Virus record (IMG/VR): IMGVR_UViG_3300030419_004471
Span: 1 to 64,000 of that record
DNA: 64,000 nucleotides
DNA from: a virus
Direction: 5' to 3' (one strand)
This document shows positions 6,960-16,118 of the stretch, piece by piece. Each line of letters opens with the position of its first letter. The stretch's first letter is position 1. Both the position numbers and the translations under genes were made by a program. Below the pieces are notes generated by a model, which did not search any database, was not told the DNA's origin, and saw only the letters and a program-made list of their open reading frames with translations.

Positions 6960-9900
6960 TTAAAAGAATATTCCTAATATTTGATTTACAGATGCAAATG
7001 TACCAGTAAGTTTAAAAGTTTTACCTTTATATTGGAATACAATTCCTTCATTTGGTACAATTTTTTTAGCACCTCCGATAGAATTTAATCTCTGAAGTTC
7101 CAGTCTAAGTTTTTCTATCTTTTTAGGGTCACCTGATTTTTTAACATCTTTAGTTGTTTTATCTAATCGCTTCTTTATATCACGAATAGCTTTATCAGGA
7201 TTTACAGTTAGTGCAGATGAAGTAAATTCGAGTACTTCGGCTCCTAATCCTAAGAAAATGTTTTCAAATTTCATTAAGTTATCTTTAGCTATTTTCTTGT
7301 GATTATCTTTTTCATGCTTTTTAGCCCATTCAAGAGTTTTTGCATCTTTAATATTTTTATTATCTAATCTAAACTTCTTATCCATAAATGCCCATCTCTT
7401 AACCAATCCCATTTTGGTTTTATTATCCAATGTAGTTGGAGAATTTTTATCAACCCAATTCTCCCACCAAGATTGATGATATACGGCTACACCATCTGTA
7501 TCTTTTAATTTAAATTCTTTTTGTAGTTTAGAAATTTTAGAATTATACTTTCCTTTTTTAGAAGATAATTTTTGTGATTTAGGTAACTTTACAACTGGTG
7601 GTCCTTGAATTGTATAATTATCTTGAACATCTTTATTCACTTGCTTAATCATACCAGCTAACATTCTAGCTGCTTCTTTATTTTCACCTATTGCATTACC
7701 ATCATCATCATACTCCATAGTTCCGTGGAATATTAATAAAGCTTGTCCATAAGGAATCACATTTACCGAAGTTGGATATATAACTTCAAGGTTCATAAAA
7801 CATGCTCCATCTTTGAACACTTTTTCTCTTTGTTTATCAGTAAGAGATGAGATGGCTTTAGATAAGTCTTTCATTGCGAAGTTATATGCATCACTCAATC
7901 CACCCCTGCCTTGAAACTTATCCGATACTCCCTTTATATCTAAAGCGTTCTCACCTTTGTTTTTAAGGTGTCCCTTATTACGAGCCGCAACCAATCTTCC
8001 ATCCTTCCAACTAATTGCTAATGCTTGCCCGTCTGTTTTTTCTGTTGTTAAATCTAATTCACCATCAAGTGCTCTGTTTACAATATCTTTCAATTGACCG
8101 AAGGTTAAATTTATATCAGTATCAAATGGGTGTGCCATATGTCCATAAGCACCACCTTCGGTAATTATCTCTTCACCCAATCCACTTCTATCGTGTTTAG
8201 AGAATTTACCTAACTTATCAAATGCTCTAAATGCCTTTAACTTCATTACCTTTTGGATTCTCATATTATCTAATTGTTTGAATCTCATATGATTCTTTAC
8301 AATGTAATAAACATTAGCAGTATTACCACCAACTGATTCAATCCAATTTTTATATTTCTTAACTAAATTAGCTGATACCTTTTCGTGTCCAAAGTGTGTG
8401 ATGTGTCCTTTCTTTGGATGGATACCAGCAGTTTCATCTTTTCCAATATCATGCAACATTGCTGCAATTGCAATATCAATATCATCTTCTTTGATTGAAC
8501 GATTTACAACTGTGATTGTGTGTTTAAGTACATTCCCTTCAGGATGTTTATCAACTCTTTGTCCAAAGTTTTTTAAGTTATACACTCTCTTTTGTAAATC
8601 AGAAGGCATTTTCTTAAATAAAGATTTGAAATCTGTGATTCCCATTTCTTTCAATCCTTCTTTTACATATTTATCCTTTTTCAGCATTTTATGTAATTCA
8701 CTACCATCTACTTTACTCCACGATTTATTTGCTCCAAATTGTTTTTTCCAAAGTAATTCAAAAAATGTTTTCTTTTCTTTAGGTGATAATCCTTTTATCT
8801 TTCTATTGATTTCTCCTCTTCGCTTCCAAACATATTTTTTGAAATCCATATAAAAGAATTCATTAACTCTCTCATCTATTTTTTTGTATTGATAATCTTT
8901 ATCTGAATCTGTATTACTTCGTTGGTTATCCACTCTCTTTTTAATTTGAGCCATTTCCTTTTTACCAGGATATCCTAATGATTCTTTACCATCGAACTTA
9001 TCTGCTTCTTTTGCTCTTAATGCTGGTAAGAATCTAAATTTTGCTCTCTTTAAAACTCTTTTCTTTTTTCTTAATACATTTTTATGAACAATCTTTGCTT
9101 GTTGAATCGATAATTCTTTTTTCTTCATACCAGGATATAAGTCTTTCATAAACTCATCATATACTTGTAGGTATGCTTTTTTGTATGCAATCTTTTTAAG
9201 TTTAGCAAGAGGTTTTCTTCTCTTCATCGTTCTTGCTCTTCTTCTTGCTATAGCAGCTCTTTTACCAGCCATCGCTGCTTTCCTTCTAAGTAAATCAGCA
9301 GGTCTTAGTTTACCTTTACTTCTCTCATCTAATTCAACTTCGAATCCTTCTTTCATTAGTCGGAAAGTCACTACCTTCCTTCCATTGATAGTTGGCATTC
9401 CGTGGTCATCTACTCCTATATCTTTAACAACCAATTTCTTATTCTTAAATCTTCCTACCAATATAGTATCACCAATTTCTACTGGTAATGTTATTGCCTC
9501 ATCTAATGATGCTTCAAATTCTTTTTCCAATTCTTTACTATCTTTTGCATCATCACCACTTAATTCTTTTTCTTGTTTTATATCACTCTTATCTACTACT
9601 ACTTCATATCCCACCAATGCAGCTTTACGAGTTACATGCTTATACCAATCTGAATATGCTTGTGATGAATAAATATCTACTTGATTGTTTGGTGTTTTAG
9701 TTCCAATTACACCAGCTGGGAAATATGATACTGAGTTTTGTGGTCCATTAGGATATTCTGGATGTTCGTAATAATCTTCGAACTTTTCATCACCAATCAT
9801 ATTGATAACAGTCCATCCCAATTTTGCTGCTCTCTTCGCAGATACTTTCTTAAATGTTTTATAGTTTGGTATAAAGAAGTTAGGTCCATCATCTACATCT

Positions 9901-10568
9901 GCTCCAGTTAAAGAACCCATAGTTATTTCGTTAATAACATATTCTTCAATTCTTTCTTTAGATACGAATAATCCTTCGTTTAATTTATCTGTAATTATCT
10001 TAAAGATAGTTTTATTAAATTTACCATAAGCAGTATCTTTAAAGAATTTTTCTTTTTGGTCATCTGAACCTAAAGATAATCCTTGTCTAACTGCCGTACC
10101 ACTTATTCCTCCACCTTGTCTTGGTGCTACATAAAGGTATCCTCTATCCTCATATCCTTGTGTTGGATTACCATCCCACTTTTGAAAGTATTTGTGAGAT
10201 AATCTACTTGCATCCTTTTCACCAACAACAGTTACAAATGCTGTTGTATTCTTATTAAACTTTTTAAGTACTTCGGTAGGAGCGTAAGGATTCTTAACTT
10301 GAACTACTTTGTTTTTTGGAATTGGAAACATAGTAGTCATTATTTGTTTCTTTTCTTTGAAGTTGAATGGTGAACGTCCTTTTTCTGTTTTATTGGATGT
10401 TCCTATGAATACATTCTTTTTACCGAATTTTTGTGTAAGATGTTTATAGACAAGATAATGTCCTTTGTGCATAGGTTGAAATCTCCCAACATATACTACA
10501 ACAGTATCTTTTATTACTGATTCCTCTAATAGAATCTGGTCAACTAAATAATTACTAAGTTTGCTCAT
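6960..10568 (-). CDS. Multidomain protein: nucleotidyltransferase, HD domain, ligase-like domain
   Basis: A 1202-residue fusion. Residues about 22-190 are an NMN-adenylyltransferase-type domain, with GRFQPMHKGH at 28-37 (the HxGH nucleotide-binding motif) and ISGTAVR at 155-161. The middle holds an unassigned segment and an extremely basic stretch near 415-540 (RRKAAMAGKRAAIARRRART). Around 665-790 is an HD-type metal-dependent phosphohydrolase region, with an early His and the pair in AAMLHDIGKD. From about 815 to the end is a region like the ligase/capping nucleotidyltransferase fold. It has a KTDG motif near 844, FMNLEVIYP further on, and EGIVFQYKGKTFKLTG near the C-terminus. I recall a similar three-part architecture in other marine T4-like phages. 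Substrates are unknown. The N-terminus MSKLSNYLVDQILLEE resembles those of small head proteins, so it may be a head-internal protein. Confidence 0.8.
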   Translation of the reverse strand: MSKLSNYLVDQILLEESVIKDTVVVYVGRFQPMHKGHYLVYKHLTQKFGKKNVFIGTSNKTEKGRSPFNFKEKKQIMTTMFPIPKNKVVQVKNPYAPTEVLKKFNKNTTAFVTVVGEKDASRLSHKYFQKWDGNPTQGYEDRGYLYVAPRQGGGISGTAVRQGLSLGSDDQKEKFFKDTAYGKFNKTIFKIITDKLNEGLFVSKERIEEYVINEITMGSLTGADVDDGPNFFIPNYKTFKKVSAKRAAKLGWTVINMIGDEKFEDYYEHPEYPNGPQNSVSYFPAGVIGTKTPNNQVDIYSSQAYSDWYKHVTRKAALVGYEVVVDKSDIKQEKELSGDDAKDSKELEKEFEASLDEAITLPVEIGDTILVGRFKNKKLVVKDIGVDDHGMPTINGRKVVTFRLMKEGFEVELDERSKGKLRPADLLRRKAAMAGKRAAIARRRARTMKRRKPLAKLKKIAYKKAYLQVYDEFMKDLYPGMKKKELSIQQAKIVHKNVLRKKKRVLKRAKFRFLPALRAKEADKFDGKESLGYPGKKEMAQIKKRVDNQRSNTDSDKDYQYKKIDERVNEFFYMDFKKYVWKRRGEINRKIKGLSPKEKKTFFELLWKKQFGANKSWSKVDGSELHKMLKKDKYVKEGLKEMGITDFKSLFKKMPSDLQKRVYNLKNFGQRVDKHPEGNVLKHTITVVNRSIKEDDIDIAIAAMLHDIGKDETAGIHPKKGHITHFGHEKVSANLVKKYKNWIESVGGNTANVYYIVKNHMRFKQLDNMRIQKVMKLKAFRAFDKLGKFSKHDRSGLGEEIITEGGAYGHMAHPFDTDINLTFGQLKDIVNRALDGELDLTTEKTDGQALAISWKDGRLVAARNKGHLKNKGENALDIKGVSDKFQGRGGLSDAYNFAMKDLSKAISSLTDKQREKVFKDGACFMNLEVIYPTSVNVIPYGQALLIFHGTMEYDDDGNAIGENKEAARMLAGMIKQVNKDVQDNYTIQGPPVVKLPKSQKLSSKKGKYNSKISKLQKEFKLKDTDGVAVYHQSWWENWVDKNSPTTLDNKTKMGLVKRWAFMDKKFRLDNKNIKDAKTLEWAKKHEKDNHKKIAKDNLMKFENIFLGLGAEVLEFTSSALTVNPDKAIRDIKKRLDKTTKDVKKSGDPKKIEKLRLELQRLNSIGGAKKIVPNEGIVFQYKGKTFKLTGTFASVNQILGIFF

Positions 10569-10586
10569 AGATATACCTTATCAGTA

Positions 10587-10595
10587 TATAAATAT
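10587..10595 (-). promoter_or_regulatory. Putative late promoter motif ATATTTATA
   Basis: Located 19 bases before the ATG of the 1202-residue gene. A weak AT-stem hairpin precedes it on the transcribed strand, repeating the terminator-then-promoter order seen at 43.6 and 61.05 kb. Confidence 0.5.
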
Positions 10596-10599
10596 AATG

Positions 10600-10623
10600 A
10601 AAAAATAAAGGGGGTTATTTTTT
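10600..10623 (-). terminator. Weak terminator-like AT hairpin
   Basis: A 9-bp stem made only of A-T pairs surrounds a C-rich loop (minus strand), and its 3' arm is itself T-rich. It overlaps the stop of the 35-residue gene that ends the glycan operon. With no G-C pairs the stem would be weak, so termination is uncertain. Confidence 0.3.
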
Positions 10624-10722
10624 GTAGACAAACGGGTCTCTCTTTTTTAACTCTTTAATTTTCTTTTTATATAGACGTTCCATTTTCCAATCCATATATT
10701 TTCTTTTTATCCAAGCTATCAT
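10615..10722 (-). CDS. Very small basic protein, 35 aa
   Basis: ATG at 10722 and TAA at 10617-10615. It starts one base after the stop of the glycosyltransferase upstream. The product (MIAWIKRKYMDWKMERLYKK, ending RDPFVYKK) is a basic helix with two tryptophans. A DPF(V/I)Y ending is one I associate with small conserved T4-like phage proteins, but I cannot name it. Support is the tight spacing and the absence of any other use for the 155-base gap. It is the last gene of the glycan operon. Confidence 0.5.
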   Translation of the reverse strand: MIAWIKRKYMDWKMERLYKKKIKELKKRDPFVYKK

Positions 10723-10723
10723 A

Positions 10724-12184
10724 TTAATAAGTAGGTTTAATTATTTTTAAAAGATTCTTTTTAAATTTAGTTGAAATTATTTTATCATAATTTTTTACAA
10801 TATCAAATAAAAATTTTCTATTATACTCAATAATTGGTTTAATATTTTCCATCCATTCTAATTTTTCAGAATCACTTAAATTTGTCAATCTAACTATCTC
10901 TCCCATAATCAGTTCACATCTATCTTCAGCCTTTCTAACTGTATCATATGTTTCATCAATAAAAGGTGAGAATGTTTTAAATCCAATATCTCTTAATTCT
11001 TTTAAAGTTCCTTGACTACCAAAAACTATAAATGGATGACTTTGACCAATCGGTTTAAATACTTTTTCAGAAATATAGTATTCACCAGGATGTGCAGATG
11101 TTTCTGTTACTACTGAAAACATTGAATCATTATAAACCGATGCATCTTCCCAAAACAAACCATCTAATTTTTGTAAATCCTTATGGTCATAATGAAAGCT
11201 TGGTCTATTATCTCTTATATCAAATAAATACTTATCTATAAATTTAAAATCCATCCACTCACGCTTAGCTATAATTTCTAAGTCTTTTGTTTCGTTAATA
11301 TTATCATCTATTGTAAAATCATATGTTACTAAATTTTTTTCTAATAAACCATATTGTTTTAACTTAGCTAATAAATAAAGTCTATGTGTTCTCAATCTTC
11401 TATTAAGACAATTAAAATCATATTTCTTTTTTTCTATAACATATTTCTTTGATATTCTATCAAATTCCTCATTTCTATATTCCTTTAAAAATTCTTCACC
11501 CTTTGCTCTATATACCCAATGGCTATAAAGTACATTCATTGGATTTTCTATTTTATAATGCCCAATAATATATTTCATCCATCTTTCTTGATTGAACCCA
11601 GCAAATGTAAAAATTACTTTATTTGCTGGTATCTTAAATTTTTCTAATAGTTTGTGAAATGAATCGATAGTAGTATGATGCATAATCCCCTCCCAATGAT
11701 AATTTACAAACAAATAAAAGTTTTGTTCATTTTGTAAATAATTTAAAGCTTTCTTAGAAATTTTACCAACTCCTTCATTTCTATAAGATTGTTTACTTGC
11801 TGGATTATCTTCTACTTCTTCTTCTATAGGGTTTAAGAAGTGTTGACCGCTACCATGCAAATCTACAATGTAAAGATATACATTACCATCATTGACTTTT
11901 ATATTAGATATATTTTTATATTCAATTGGTAAATTTTCTAATTCCTTTATAAACGGTATTTTCCTTACAGTATGAGGAATTCCACCATATTTTATATTTA
12001 CATTTTTATCAATTAATTGACTCACTTTCCAATATGCAGGTTCACCATCTGGCCACTGGGCATCAACTTTAGATTTTTTGGAATCCAAGTGTTGTCTCAT
12101 TTCATCTGTATAATTTATAATATCAAATGCATTTGGAAAAGTTTCCCAATCAAATTCATAATCATGCACATAGTAAAACTTCAT
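10724..12184 (-). CDS. Putative glycosyltransferase, SEK-x-x-KP family, 486 aa
   Basis: The C-terminal half contains YYISEKVFKPIGQSHPFIVF (about 368-387), then an LRDIGFKTFSPFIDETYD block. The region near 255-275 reads KKKYDFNCLNRRLRTHRLYL. The neighbouring 487-residue protein has both blocks nearly unchanged (KKKYDFNCLLRQIRPHR; YISEKVLKPMMHNHPFILF), so the two are tandem paralogues. The SEK-x-x-KP segment resembles the donor-binding part of some GT-B-type transferases, where a Glu-Lys pair precedes a region chosen for nucleotide-sugar binding. That is weak evidence, strengthened by the operon. No signal peptide or membrane segment, so the protein is cytoplasmic. The acceptor is unknown. Confidence 0.6.
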   Translation of the reverse strand: MKFYYVHDYEFDWETFPNAFDIINYTDEMRQHLDSKKSKVDAQWPDGEPAYWKVSQLIDKNVNIKYGGIPHTVRKIPFIKELENLPIEYKNISNIKVNDGNVYLYIVDLHGSGQHFLNPIEEEVEDNPASKQSYRNEGVGKISKKALNYLQNEQNFYLFVNYHWEGIMHHTTIDSFHKLLEKFKIPANKVIFTFAGFNQERWMKYIIGHYKIENPMNVLYSHWVYRAKGEEFLKEYRNEEFDRISKKYVIEKKKYDFNCLNRRLRTHRLYLLAKLKQYGLLEKNLVTYDFTIDDNINETKDLEIIAKREWMDFKFIDKYLFDIRDNRPSFHYDHKDLQKLDGLFWEDASVYNDSMFSVVTETSAHPGEYYISEKVFKPIGQSHPFIVFGSQGTLKELRDIGFKTFSPFIDETYDTVRKAEDRCELIMGEIVRLTNLSDSEKLEWMENIKPIIEYNRKFLFDIVKNYDKIISTKFKKNLLKIIKPTY

Positions 12185-12185
12185 A

Positions 12186-13649
12186 TTAAATTGCTTTCTT
12201 TTTCATTTCAGTTATCTCATCAAGTATTTCAGTATCTTCTAATGTATAATCATATGCCATAAAATGATTAAAATTATGTTCGACTATTGGTTTAACATTT
12301 TTCATCCATTCTAATTTCTCTTCGTCAGTTTGATTACATAGTCTTTGTATCTCTGCACCAATAACAGAAAATCTTGCAACATCTTCTTTTATTTCATCAT
12401 ATGTTTCATCTATATATGGGTGAAATGTTTTAAAACCTTTTTCTTTTAAAAATTTTAAGATGCCTGGTTTTGCAAATAAAATAAATGGATGATTGTGCAT
12501 CATTGGTTTTAAAACTTTTTCTGATATATAGTGTACTTTACTTCCTTCAAAGAAATAAGATTCAGAAACTATAGTAAACATAGAATCTTTATATGGTATA
12601 TCATTTTCCATACGCAATCCGTGTATCTCTTCTGTATTTTCTATATCAACTACCTTTTTTGGTTGCTCTATCCATAATTGTGAATATTCTCTCAAATAAT
12701 CCCTCCAGTTGAATGGGTCTTTATCAGAAACAAGTGGATAATCTCTATTTGTATAGTCATTACCTTCTATTAACCAATGCCATCCGTGCTGAAACGTAAA
12801 TCCTAAAGAATGCAAATCATATGATACTAAATTTTTATCTAATAATTTAACCAATCGTAAAAAACATAATAATAAAATTCTATGTGGTCTTATTTGCCTT
12901 AATAAACAATTAAAATCGTATTTCTTTTTTTCTACTTTATATTCTAAATTAAATGATTGATTACTTTCAGAAGTTCTAAATTTTTTATATTCATCAATTA
13001 TAGGTCTATAATAACCTGGCATATATTGTAATGGCCATACATAAGAGATAAAGTTTAATTTTTTGTTTATTATATCTGATTTAGATATCTCATTCCACCA
13101 ATCATCTATATCGTGATTTCCATATACGAAATAAATTTTATCTTCTGGTATTTCATATTTTTTCATCCACTTATAGAGATTTTCCATTTCGCTAGTATAA
13201 ACAATTCCTTCATAAAAATAATTAATCATTAAATAAAAATTGGGAGATGTTTTAACTTCTTCTACTACATCTTTGGTTATTTTATCAAATACCATATTTT
13301 CATAATCCCCAATAGAATTGATTGCTTCAGAATAAAGTGCTATTGGATAGAAAAATAATGTTTTTCTAAACTTAGGTTTTAATTTTTTTTTGTAATGATA
13401 AAAACTTACAGAAGGATGTACTCCTATAAAATTAGGGACTTGATTATATGCTTGTGGTGCGGTTTTATATTTTTTTGAATACCAATCTACATATTGCCCA
13501 GAATCCATTTTTTTTGTATCATCATAATATTCAGCAAAAGCTTCTAAGTTAATACAATTGTGAGTACTTTGATATGCTTCAAACCATTTTGATTCTGGCT
13601 CTACTGATGGGAAGTTGTAGTCATAAACAAGTTGAACATCATAGTGCAT
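12186..13649 (-). CDS. Putative glycosyltransferase, SEK-x-x-KP family, 487 aa
   Basis: Tandem paralogue of the gene that follows it by one base. Shared landmarks are the KKKYDFNCLLRQIRPHRILL block, the YISEKVLKPMMHNHPFILF block and the GFKTFHPYIDETYDEI block. Also shared is a late EEKLEWMKNVKPIVEHN helix. The N-terminal halves are more different, as expected if they recognise different acceptors. The first residues of both (MHYDVQLVYDYNFP here, MKFYYVHDYEFDWETFPNAF in the other) are also alike. Function as a glycosyltransferase is inferred from the operon and the conserved EK motif and is not certain. More distant members of the same family lie at 37231-38229 and 38213-39388. Confidence 0.6.
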   Translation of the reverse strand: MHYDVQLVYDYNFPSVEPESKWFEAYQSTHNCINLEAFAEYYDDTKKMDSGQYVDWYSKKYKTAPQAYNQVPNFIGVHPSVSFYHYKKKLKPKFRKTLFFYPIALYSEAINSIGDYENMVFDKITKDVVEEVKTSPNFYLMINYFYEGIVYTSEMENLYKWMKKYEIPEDKIYFVYGNHDIDDWWNEISKSDIINKKLNFISYVWPLQYMPGYYRPIIDEYKKFRTSESNQSFNLEYKVEKKKYDFNCLLRQIRPHRILLLCFLRLVKLLDKNLVSYDLHSLGFTFQHGWHWLIEGNDYTNRDYPLVSDKDPFNWRDYLREYSQLWIEQPKKVVDIENTEEIHGLRMENDIPYKDSMFTIVSESYFFEGSKVHYISEKVLKPMMHNHPFILFAKPGILKFLKEKGFKTFHPYIDETYDEIKEDVARFSVIGAEIQRLCNQTDEEKLEWMKNVKPIVEHNFNHFMAYDYTLEDTEILDEITEMKKKAI

Positions 13650-13658
13650 ATTGAAGTT

Positions 13659-14207
13659 TTATTGATTATAATATAGTTCTGGATATTCTACTATAATATG
13701 TATCCCACCATCAGATAATGCTTTCTTATATGCTGGGAGTATTTTTTCTACTTTATCTAATTTGTGAATAGTAGAGTTTGTAACTATTTGTTCAAAAGCA
13801 TCTGTATAATCTGCTTTGTGTTGATGACCAGGGTCTAATGGTTTATCACTTCCCTTACCAACTCTTACAATTACATTTGGTTTCCACTCACCATCAGACA
13901 TTGCTTCCAATTTATCTAAATGATTTACTAACTGATTACAAGCGAGAATTAAAAAATCCCAACGTGGATAAAAAGTAACTACTTGATGACCAGCCATAGC
14001 CAATCCCATAGTCATTCCCATTTGGGTTTCTTCCATTACTGGTGTTTCTATCATTCTCTCTTTTGGTAATCCCTCAATGGTTTTACTCATTGGGTTACCA
14101 TAATAAACTATTTGTTGTCCGATGAATATTGTTTTATCATCTTCCATCGTAAGTTTCATTGCTTCAGTTAAAGCATCTAAATAAGGTGTGTATTCTGGGT
14201 TTGCCAT
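13659..14207 (-). CDS. Thiamine-diphosphate enzyme, pyrimidine-binding (E1-beta-like) subunit
   Basis: At 182 residues this matches a single transketolase-type pyrimidine-binding domain. It has ERMIETPVMEETQMGMTMGL (about 50-69), where a Glu in the equivalent position activates thiamine diphosphate. A typical GHQVVTFYPRWDFLILACNQ stretch follows, then a basic/Gly loop (VRVGKGSDKP). It lacks the C-terminal transketolase domain of full E1-beta chains. The complementary cofactor-binding half is encoded at 16118-16759 in the same operon, so the two probably form one split enzyme. Without lipoyl partners nearby, a two-carbon transfer or decarboxylation on a sugar or keto acid is more likely than a dehydrogenase complex. 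It shares TAATG with the upstream gene. Confidence 0.8.
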   Translation of the reverse strand: MANPEYTPYLDALTEAMKLTMEDDKTIFIGQQIVYYGNPMSKTIEGLPKERMIETPVMEETQMGMTMGLAMAGHQVVTFYPRWDFLILACNQLVNHLDKLEAMSDGEWKPNVIVRVGKGSDKPLDPGHQHKADYTDAFEQIVTNSTIHKLDKVEKILPAYKKALSDGGIHIIVEYPELYYNQ

Positions 14208-15193
14208 TATGGTTTTGAATTTGGGTTATATTCGTGTTTATGTTCTTTGTACCAATCGAGTGCATCTTTCAATCCACTCCTTAAATCGTATTTTGGTTTC
14301 CATCCTAACTTTCTCAATTTCTCATTTGATAATAATCTCTTTGGAATCATAGGGGCTTTGTTGTTTACGAATTCGATAGGATTGTCGTTATCCTCCAATT
14401 CTTTGATAAGTTCTAATACTTCCATTACAGTATGCCCTTTACCGTAACATACATTATAGATATCATATTCATCTACATTCTCTGCTACACATATGAATCC
14501 ACTTACCATATCATCAACGTGAATAACATCTCTAACTTCAGTTCCATCTCCCCAAAGTGGAATAGGATTTAAATTATCTGCTACCTTTCTAATATTAGCA
14601 GGTGTTACGTGGCATTTTTCGAAATCATACTTATCATTTGGTCCGAATGCATTTGATGGTCTTATAATTACGCATTGCATCGGGTTATGTATTTGGTTTG
14701 AGAAGAATTCACAAAGTGTTTCTCCATATCTTTTCATCCAACCTACTGCTTTATATACAGGATATATGTTTGGAGTTTGTACATTCATATCTTCAGTACA
14801 ATATTCATCCCCTACATCAGGATATGTTGTATTTGATGATATAAACATAAATTTACGAACTTTGTTTCTCCAACTTTGTTCCATTAAGTTTACATTCATC
14901 TCTACATTAGGTGTAACGTGTAATAGTGGGTTTACTTTAGTGTCTAATGCATTCGATGTGTTAGCTGCTGCATGAAATACTACATCTACATCTTTAGATA
15001 CCTTCTCACAGAAGTCTGCATCTTGTAGATTACCTATTATATGTTCCGTTTTCCATTTATAGTCATCTCTTAAGTCTCTACTATATGATGTAGTTCTGAT
15101 ATTGGTGTATCCATTATCGTATAACATCTTTACCAACCTCGAACCAATGAATCCACTAGCTCCCGTTACTAATATTTTGTCTTTTTTCTTCAT
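14207..15193 (-). CDS. NAD-dependent sugar epimerase/dehydratase (extended SDR)
   Basis: I choose ATG 15193, which gives MKKKDKILVTGASGFIGSRL; the frame could start at 15226, but that only adds unrelated residues. The Rossmann glycine motif GASGFIG is at about 10-16. The catalytic YxxxK is present in IYPVYKAVG, where a Tyr lies four residues before the Lys. Later landmarks are VIIRPSNAFGPND and GDGTEVRDVIHVDDMVSGFI, typical of extended SDR enzymes acting on nucleotide sugars. Substrate cannot be fixed from sequence; GDP- or dTDP-sugar 4-epimerases and 4,6-dehydratases share this layout. It overlaps the next SDR gene upstream by 38 bases. Confidence 0.85.
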   Translation of the reverse strand: MKKKDKILVTGASGFIGSRLVKMLYDNGYTNIRTTSYSRDLRDDYKWKTEHIIGNLQDADFCEKVSKDVDVVFHAAANTSNALDTKVNPLLHVTPNVEMNVNLMEQSWRNKVRKFMFISSNTTYPDVGDEYCTEDMNVQTPNIYPVYKAVGWMKRYGETLCEFFSNQIHNPMQCVIIRPSNAFGPNDKYDFEKCHVTPANIRKVADNLNPIPLWGDGTEVRDVIHVDDMVSGFICVAENVDEYDIYNVCYGKGHTVMEVLELIKELEDNDNPIEFVNNKAPMIPKRLLSNEKLRKLGWKPKYDLRSGLKDALDWYKEHKHEYNPNSKP

Positions 15194-16118
15194 AATGTTT
15201 ATATGTGTTTTTAATTCCTTGTTCAAATCCTAATTTTGGTAATAATCCATATTCCTCTTGTATTTTAGTACTCATTTTTCTCCTCATATCACCGTTGGGC
15301 TTAGAAGTGTCCCAATTTATGTTAATTTCTTTACCACTAACCTTTGAAACGGTCTCAATCATCCTTTTTATTGATATTTCTTCACCACTTCCTAAATTAG
15401 TTGTTATATGTAGTTTATCTTCGAAGCATTTTATACATCCATTAGCTACATCACCAGCATAAATGAAATCTCTTGTTGGTGTACCATCTCCCCATGCTTC
15501 TATTTCACCATCAGAGTCATAAATCTTTCTACAAGTAGCTCCAATAACAGTAGCACCCTCTCCAAAGTTATCATATTCTCCAAATATGTTAGCAGGTCTA
15601 ACAATTGTCCATTTATCATACCCATGCTGAACCTTATATGCTTCTAAATAAAGTTCTGGTATTCTTTTACTCCAAGATGGAAACCAATCATTGGGAGATG
15701 GTAGTGTATTCCAAACCGAATCTTCTACAAATTCTTCTGCGGGTTCATAAACTCCAACTGATGACATAAAAACTAACCAACAATTGTGTTTATGAGAATT
15801 ATCTATAATGTTTGTATTAACTTTTATCGATGGTTCTAAGAAATCTAATGGTTTTTCTTTAGCTCTTATAGGTGAACCCTTTATTCCAAATGCATTAATA
15901 ACTCCATTAAAGTTATAATGGTCAAATAATACATTAACCTCATCAGAATCTCTTAAATCCATATCTTGAAATATAAATCTATCACTATCAGGTAATTCTT
16001 TGGAATATTTTAAATCGACTCCTACAACAGAGTAATCATAATCCAATAATTTATGAACTAAATGAGTTCCAACTAACCCACTACATCCCGTAACTAATAT
16101 TCTTCCTTTTGTTCCCAT
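15156..16118 (-). CDS. GDP-fucose synthase-like SDR with altered active site
   Basis: The start is ATG 16118, overlapping the upstream stop as TAATG. The 320-residue product has GCSGLVG near the N-terminus, WGDGTPTRDFIYAGDVANG, LGSGEEISIKRMIETVSKV and WDTSKPNGDMRRKMSTKI. The last two are hallmarks of GDP-L-fucose synthases and relatives. The usual catalytic Tyr of YxxxK is missing: the aligned segment reads PSWSK near residues 147-151, followed by the expected helix (PELYLEAYKVQHG). The enzyme may be inactive, use another residue, or act as a partner for the SDR next to it. The reaction is therefore left open. Confidence 0.8.
   Translation of the reverse strand: MGTKGRILVTGCSGLVGTHLVHKLLDYDYSVVGVDLKYSKELPDSDRFIFQDMDLRDSDEVNVLFDHYNFNGVINAFGIKGSPIRAKEKPLDFLEPSIKVNTNIIDNSHKHNCWLVFMSSVGVYEPAEEFVEDSVWNTLPSPNDWFPSWSKRIPELYLEAYKVQHGYDKWTIVRPANIFGEYDNFGEGATVIGATCRKIYDSDGEIEAWGDGTPTRDFIYAGDVANGCIKCFEDKLHITTNLGSGEEISIKRMIETVSKVSGKEININWDTSKPNGDMRRKMSTKIQEEYGLLPKLGFEQGIKNTYKHYEEKRQNISNGS

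Noticed and set aside
9181-9672. A 163-residue plus-strand frame
   Set aside because: Antisense shadow of the basic part of the 1202-residue protein. Leu/Ser-rich composition reflects the complement of Lys and Arg codons.
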